64,000 nt of DNA from Chloroflexota bacterium (GTDB taxonomy: Bacteria; Chloroflexota; Dehalococcoidia; UBA2979): contig JAPONQ010000067.1 in NCBI GenBank assembly GCA_026713865.1, forward strand, positions 1 through 64,000, read 5' to 3'. Below, in pieces: positions 59,610 to 64,000 of the stretch. Positions within the stretch are counted from its first letter, which is position 1. Every line of letters starts with the position of its first letter. Made by a program: the position numbers and the translations under genes. The notes beneath the pieces are model-generated. The model was given only the letters and a program-made list of their open reading frames with translations. It was not told the origin of the DNA and ran no database searches.

Positions 59610-60454
59610 GCCGGTCGCTGCTGGAGCTGGACGACGTGCGCTGGTCTCCCGGCGGCCACCACGTCCTGCGCGGGATCACGCTCGCCGTCGAGGCCGGCGA
59701 GATGGTGGCCGTGATCGGCCCCACCGGCAGCGGCAAGTCGACGCTCCTGCGGATCCTGGGCCGTCTGCTGCGTCCGAGCTCGGGCAGCGTGCGCGTGGAG
59801 GGCCGCGACGCCTGGAGCCTGGCGCCGGGCGAGATCGCCCGCCGCATCGCCTTCCTTCCGCAGTCGCCGGAGGCCGCGGCCGATCTCACCGTGGAGGAGC
59901 TCGCCTGGCACGGCCGCTACCCGCACCAGCGGGGACTCGCGCGGGCGCTCGGGGGCGCCCGGCCGGCCGATCGCGCCGCGGTCGAGGCCGCGCTCGAGCA
60001 GGCGGGCATCCGGGAGCTGCGGGCCGCCCGCCTGGGCGAGCTGTCGGGCGGCGAGCAGAGGCGGGCCTGGATCGCGCTCGTGCTCGCGCAGCAGGCGGAC
60101 CTGCTGCTGCTCGACGAGCCGACGGCCTTCCTCGACATCGGCCACCAGCTGGAGCTGCTCACGCTACTGCGGCAGCTCAACGAGCAGAGCGCCACCACGA
60201 CGGTGATGGCCCTCCACGATCTGGGGTACGCCGGCTCGCACGCGACGCGCGTCGTCGCGCTGAGCGGCGGAGCGGTCGTCGCCGACGGGGAACCGGAGCG
60301 CGTCCTGACCTCGGAGCGGCTCTCGGCGCTCTACGGGGTCGCCGTGACCGTGCTCGCCAGCCCCGCCGCAGCGACGGGCGTCCCTATCGTGGTTCCGACG
60401 GCCGGGGCTCGGCGCCCGCACCCTGAGCCGGGGACGTCTCTCCGGGGCGGATGA
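59606..60454 (+). CDS. ABC importer ATPase, FepC/BtuD type
   Basis: 282-residue nucleotide-binding subunit. Walker A GPTGSGKST, Q-loop FLPQSPEAA, signature LSGGEQRRAWIALVLAQ, Walker B LLLLDEPTAFLDIGHQLELL and the His switch in MALHDLGYA. ATG overlaps the permease stop (ATGA). The last 25 residues are a Pro/Gly-rich tail, and the 3' end overlaps the converging membrane-protein gene by 71 bases. Confidence 0.92.
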   Translation: MSRSLLELDDVRWSPGGHHVLRGITLAVEAGEMVAVIGPTGSGKSTLLRILGRLLRPSSGSVRVEGRDAWSLAPGEIARRIAFLPQSPEAAADLTVEELAWHGRYPHQRGLARALGGARPADRAAVEAALEQAGIRELRAARLGELSGGEQRRAWIALVLAQQADLLLLDEPTAFLDIGHQLELLTLLRQLNEQSATTTVMALHDLGYAGSHATRVVALSGGAVVADGEPERVLTSERLSALYGVAVTVLASPAAATGVPIVVPTAGARRPHPEPGTSLRGG

Positions 60455-60827
60455 GGCGCGCGGAGATCAGCAGCAGGACGATCGCGTGCAGGACCGCGAC
60501 CAGGAAGAGCTGCGCCGCCAGCGTGGCGCGCGAGGCATCCTCGTCGAAGCGGGAGAGCAGCACGAGCAGGTAGAAGACGACCGCGAGCGCCAGGACGCGC
60601 GCCGTGACGCCCCGCCAGCTCGACGCCAGCTGCCTCATCGGCACCCGGAAGAGGTAGATGACGAGGACGATCACGTGCAGCACGACCAGGCCCGCGACGT
60701 AGAGCAGGGCGGGGACGGCGCTGCGCAGCTCGAGCAGGGGCACCAGAGCGAAGGAGGCGGCGAAGACCGCGATCGTCTTGCGGATGAAGAGCGTCCTGTC
60801 GAGGAGCTCGATGCGCATCTTCAGCAT
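60384..60827 (-). CDS. Hypothetical four-helix membrane protein
   Basis: 147 residues, not recognised. Helices at about 17-35, 39-60, 75-93 and 106-126; short basic ends and a Pro/Glu-rich tail. The ATG at 60827 is chosen because GGAG and GGGGG lie just upstream; alternatives are ATGs at 60863 and 60818. Its 3' end runs antisense into the end of the ABC ATPase gene, so one of the two tails may be shorter in vivo. An AGGGAG-A-CTCCCT inverted repeat lies just upstream. Confidence 0.6.
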   Translation of the reverse strand: MLKMRIELLDRTLFIRKTIAVFAASFALVPLLELRSAVPALLYVAGLVVLHVIVLVIYLFRVPMRQLASSWRGVTARVLALAVVFYLLVLLSRFDEDASRATLAAQLFLVAVLHAIVLLLISARLIRPGETSPAQGAGAEPRPSEPR

Positions 60828-61014
60828 CCGGCCCCCGCTCCGCCCGCACACCCGGGCATCCATTGTGCAGGGAGTCTCCCTACGCCGCGAGTCGGGGCCG
60901 CGCGGGGAGCCGCCGCGGTGCGGCCGGCGGGCGCACGCACGCTGCGGGTGGTATGAACCAGCTGCGGCGGCGGCCCCGGCCCGGGGCCGGCCGCTCGTGC
61001 CGAGAGGGGGCGCC

Positions 61015-62163
61015 GTGAAGCGCAGCACCGAGCGGATCCTGACCACCCACACCGGGAGCCTGCCGCGCCCGAAGGCGCTGCTCCCTCTGATCTTCGCCCG
61101 GGAGCGCGGCGAGGAGAGCGATCCGTCCGAGCGCCTCGCCGCCACGCGGCAGGCGGTCCACGACATCGTGCGCGCGCAGCTCGACGCGGGCATCGACGTC
61201 GTCAACGACGGCGAGCAGGGGAAGTCGAGCTACGCGACCTACGTCCAGAACAGGCTGGAGGGCTTCGAGGGCGAGCCCGTGACGCCCGCTCCGATCACCG
61301 ATCCCGACTTCCCCGAGTTCTTCGCGCAGACGGCGGCGATGCGGCCGGGCGCCACCAACCCGCTGTTGCGCCGCCCCTGCAACGGACCCATCCGCTACCG
61401 CGACGTCGAGGAGCTCCGCTCCGAGCTCGACGACTTCCGGACGGCGCTCGGGGGCGTCTCGCCGGCCGACACCTTCCTCTCCGCGGCCTCCCCGGGGATC
61501 GCCTCGATCTTCATCCCCAACGAGTACTACGCGACGCACGAGCAGTACATCGGCGCGCTCGCAGACGCGATGAAGACCGAGTACGACGCGATCCATGAGG
61601 CGGGCTTCCTGCTGCAGATCGACGCGCCCGACCTCGCGCTCAGCCGGCCGCGCTACTTCGGCCATCTCGGCGACGATGAGTTCCGCCGGACGATCCGGAC
61701 GCACGTCGAGGCCGTCAACCACGCCACCCGGGACATCCCTGCGGATCGCATGCGGATGCACCTCTGCTGGGGCAACTACGAGGGCCCGCACCACCGGGAC
61801 GTGCCGCTCGCGCAGATCGTCGACATCGCCCTCGAGGCGCGCCCGAGCGGGCTCTCGTTCGAGGCCGCCAACCCGCGGCACGAGCACGAGTGGAAGCTCT
61901 GGGAGGAGACCGCCCTGCCGGAGGGGAAGGTGCTCATACCCGGCGTCCTCGACTCGACGACGAACTACATCGAGCATCCCGAGCTCGTCGCCGAGCGGCT
62001 CCTGCGCTTCGCCGGGGCGGTCGGCCGCGAGAACGTGATCGCGGGCACCGACTGCGGATTCTCGACCGGAGCCGGATACCTCCAGGTCCACCCGTCTATC
62101 ACCTGGGCGAAGTTCCGCGCGATGGCCGACGGCGCCGCGATCGCCAGCCGGGAGCTCTGGTAG
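61015..62163 (+). CDS. Cobalamin-independent methionine synthase-like (MetE C-terminal domain) protein
   Basis: 382-residue single-barrel member of the MetE/epoxyalkane:CoM-transferase superfamily. It has the thiol-activating zinc site: His249 and Cys251 (MHLCWGN), Glu283 (SFEAANPRHEHE) and Cys347 (GTDCGFSTG). It lacks the N-terminal barrel of full MetE, so it may be a core-type methionine synthase or transfer another alkyl or epoxide group to a thiol. GTG start with GAGAGGGGG upstream. It heads a run with an amidohydrolase and a noncanonical hydrolase-fold gene, which hints at a catabolic role (inference). Confidence 0.83.
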   Translation: MKRSTERILTTHTGSLPRPKALLPLIFARERGEESDPSERLAATRQAVHDIVRAQLDAGIDVVNDGEQGKSSYATYVQNRLEGFEGEPVTPAPITDPDFPEFFAQTAAMRPGATNPLLRRPCNGPIRYRDVEELRSELDDFRTALGGVSPADTFLSAASPGIASIFIPNEYYATHEQYIGALADAMKTEYDAIHEAGFLLQIDAPDLALSRPRYFGHLGDDEFRRTIRTHVEAVNHATRDIPADRMRMHLCWGNYEGPHHRDVPLAQIVDIALEARPSGLSFEAANPRHEHEWKLWEETALPEGKVLIPGVLDSTTNYIEHPELVAERLLRFAGAVGRENVIAGTDCGFSTGAGYLQVHPSITWAKFRAMADGAAIASRELW

Positions 62164-62219
62164 CGAACCCACCGGCCCGGGCGCCGCAGTGGTGCTATCG
62201 TCGCGCGCGGAGGCCGCGC

Positions 62220-63062
62220 GTGAGTGTCGTCGACACGCAGATCCACTTCCGGCCCGCCGACAGCCCCGACCGGCCGGCGGATCCGACCGTGCACACCGGC
62301 CTCGGCGACGAGCCGTTCGGGCCCGAGCGCTTCCTGCCGATGATGGATGGCTGCGGCGTCGACCGCGCCGTGATCGTCCCTCCGGGCTTCTCGCCCGCGA
62401 ACAACGACTACGCCCTCGAGTGCGTCGCCGCGCATCCCGGTCGTTTCGGCGTGATGGGGCTCGTCGATCCCACCGCCGAGGAGACGCCCGGACTGATCGC
62501 CCGCTGGCGCTCGGAGCCCGGCATGCTGGGAGTGCGGGGCTCTGTGACCGAGCTCGGGCGCGCCCGCTGGTCCTCGGACGAGGCCGCGGAGCGCTTCTGG
62601 GCCGCGTCCGCCGAGCACCGGGTTCCCGTGGCGGTGATGGCGGCGGATGCCCTCGACTACGTCGACGAGCTGCTCGCTCGCCATCCGTCGCTGCCGCTCT
62701 CCGTCGACCACCTGGGCCTCCCGCGCATCGGCGCCGAGTGGAGCGATGCCTGGTACCGGCAGATCGAGGCCCTGGCGCGGCGTCCCCGCCTCGTGCTCAG
62801 GCTCTCGACGCTCCCCGCGCGCTCGCGCGAGCCCTTCCCCTTCGCCGACACTCACCCGCTCGCGCGGCACGCCTACGAGACGTTCGGGCCCGAGCGCCTG
62901 CTGTGGGGGACCGACCACACGCAGACGCTCGGCCGGCGGCGCGCGACCTACTGCGAGGAGCTGCGACTCGTGAGCGAGGGACTGGACTTCCTGAGCGCGG
63001 GTGAGCGGGAGGCGATCCTCGGCGGGAACGCGCTGCGCTACCTCGAGTGGCCCGGCGGCTGA
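62220..63062 (+). CDS. Amidohydrolase family 2 protein
   Basis: 280-residue TIM-barrel metal-dependent hydrolase/decarboxylase-type protein (PF04909-like). Starts VVDTQIHF, so the usual D-x-H-x-H metal motif reads D-T-Q-I-H: the first His is Gln. Later ligands are present in SVDHLGLP and in WGTDHTQTLG. The substitution fits subfamilies with an altered metal site. GGAGG lies about seven bases before the GTG. Substrate unknown; 56 bases after the MetE-like gene. Confidence 0.8.
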   Translation: MSVVDTQIHFRPADSPDRPADPTVHTGLGDEPFGPERFLPMMDGCGVDRAVIVPPGFSPANNDYALECVAAHPGRFGVMGLVDPTAEETPGLIARWRSEPGMLGVRGSVTELGRARWSSDEAAERFWAASAEHRVPVAVMAADALDYVDELLARHPSLPLSVDHLGLPRIGAEWSDAWYRQIEALARRPRLVLRLSTLPARSREPFPFADTHPLARHAYETFGPERLLWGTDHTQTLGRRRATYCEELRLVSEGLDFLSAGEREAILGGNALRYLEWPGG

Positions 63063-63114
63063 GGATCGTGGCGCCGGCGCGGCATCCGTCGCCGGCGAAG
63101 CGGGGGAGCGCCCG

Positions 63115-63954
63115 ATGACGCCAGCGCCGCCCGGCCGCGTGAGACGCGGCCTCGTGGAGACCCGCGCAGGGGCGGTCGAGTACTGCGAGCTCGGCTCGGG
63201 ACCGGCGCTCCTGGCCCTGCATCCCACCCCCGGCTCCTGCCTCTGGTACGCCGACGTCGCGCCGCTCCTCGCCGGCGAACGACGGCTGCTGGCGATGACA
63301 ACGATGGGTTACGGCCGCTCGGAGCGCCCGCACCCGCCCTACACGACCGTCGGCGAGTACGCGGCGGCCGCCGTCGCCTTCCTCGATGCGATGGGGGTGG
63401 AGCGCGCGGGCGTCGTCGGATCGCACACCGGCTCGGTGCTCGCGGTGGAGGTGGCCGCGGGCTGGCCCGAGCGCGTCGAGGCGCTCGTGCTCGGCGAGCC
63501 CTTCAACTGGAACACGCCCGCCCGGCGCGAGGTGCTGACCCGACAGCACCGCTACGTTCCGCCCGCGCCGGACGGATCGCACCTCGTGGAGCTCTGGCGG
63601 CGGCAGGGGCCCGGCCGGCCCGGCGTCGACCTCCGGGAGTTCGCCCGGCGCTTCGTCGACTTCCTCGTCGTCAACGCCCCCGAGGCGGCGTACGGGGAGC
63701 TGGGCTGGGAGGGGGCCGGGCCCCATGCGATCACGCGATACGAGATGTGGGACCGCGCCGCCGCCATCGAGGCGCCGACGCTCGTGATCCACGGGTCGGG
63801 GAGCGACCTCGGGCGCTCTCACGAGCGCTTCCTGGCGACGATCGCGCGCTCGCGCGGGCTTCGTCCCCCGAGCCACGGGCGCTTCTCGCCCCGCGAGGCA
63901 CCCGTGCTCTGGGCCGACGAGGTCACCGGCTTCCTCCGGGATCCGGGCGTCTGA
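63115..63954 (+). CDS. Alpha/beta-hydrolase-fold protein with His at the nucleophile position
   Basis: 279 residues, paralogue of the gene at 50055. HPTPGSCLWYADVAPLL, TTMGYGRSERPHPP, the elbow VVGSHTGSVLAVEVAAGWP, LGEPFNWNTP, DGSHLVELW, VIHGSGSDLGRSHERFLATI and the final PPSHGRFSPREAPVLWADEV. The nucleophile elbow is G-S-H-T-G, with His where Ser is expected. GGGGGAG precedes the ATG. Last complete gene of the MetE-like operon in the window. Confidence 0.82.
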   Translation: MTPAPPGRVRRGLVETRAGAVEYCELGSGPALLALHPTPGSCLWYADVAPLLAGERRLLAMTTMGYGRSERPHPPYTTVGEYAAAAVAFLDAMGVERAGVVGSHTGSVLAVEVAAGWPERVEALVLGEPFNWNTPARREVLTRQHRYVPPAPDGSHLVELWRRQGPGRPGVDLREFARRFVDFLVVNAPEAAYGELGWEGAGPHAITRYEMWDRAAAIEAPTLVIHGSGSDLGRSHERFLATIARSRGLRPPSHGRFSPREAPVLWADEVTGFLRDPGV

Positions 63955-63987
63955 GACGGACGTGGCAGCGGGGGGAGGAGGAGTGAG

Positions 63988-64000
63988 ATGAGGGTGCAGA
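63988..64000 (+). CDS. Start of a further gene, cut by the window end
   Basis: An ATG at 63988 follows a very strong GGGGGAGGAGGAG ribosome site, 33 bases after the preceding stop. Only four codons (MRVQ) are visible, so nothing can be said about the product. Confidence 0.5.

Overview
The window is very GC-rich (roughly 70% or more by eye), densely coded in both directions, and uses GTG starts often. It carries no tRNA, rRNA, CRISPR array or insertion sequence that I can recognise. The gene set suggests a free-living, peptidoglycan-making, monoderm-type aerobic heterotroph: a class A penicillin-binding protein, GatCA amidotransferase subunits, a UPF0182 membrane protein, a FakA/FakB pair, and ethylmalonyl-CoA-pathway enzymes. 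The malyl-CoA lyase reads like the Chloroflexus enzyme, and the mix of flavin monooxygenase, VOC and alpha/beta-hydrolase genes resembles Dehalococcoidia/SAR202-type Chloroflexota. This placement is inference; a high-GC actinobacterial lineage is the main alternative.

Positions 1-30863 are mostly housekeeping. The left edge holds selD (minus strand, cut by the window end). Its active-site residue is encoded by an in-frame TGA, so SelD is itself a predicted selenoprotein. Then come nth, an arginine operon (argJ-argB-UPF0182-argD, then argG-argH-rpe), rpmB, fakA-fakB-recG, a DUF1801 gene, argS-trpS-inositol-phosphatase, citrate synthase, a gatC-gatA-aminotransferase-hydrolase operon, and a methyltransferase coupled to a penicillin-binding protein.

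Positions 30864-35934 hold a 495-base gap of unusual composition with remains of a small zinc-knuckle gene, a KtrA/TrkA-type regulator, a GNAT acetyltransferase, a membrane-anchored HExxH protease-like protein and two membrane proteins.

Positions 36011-45031 are the metabolic core. Two operons face each other. The plus operon is mcl, a SucC/SucD-like CoA ligase, a small ferredoxin-like protein and a ferritin. The minus operon is mch, mcd, rpiB and a small coupled gene. Mcd, Mch and Mcl are three consecutive enzymes of the ethylmalonyl-CoA pathway for acetyl-CoA assimilation. The linked ligase could interconvert malyl-CoA and malate with ATP, in place of the usual malyl-CoA thioesterase. A double-VOC protein resembling malonyl-type CoA epimerases lies next to mch.

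Positions 45186-64000 are accessory and catabolic: an MFS carrier, a crotonase, a flavin-dependent monooxygenase, several alpha/beta-hydrolase-fold proteins (three lacking the usual serine nucleophile), an SLC13 carrier with central RCK_C domains, an aldo/keto reductase, a second double-VOC protein, an amidase, a complete FecCD/BtuCD-type metallophore importer, a cobalamin-independent methionine-synthase-like protein and an amidohydrolase.
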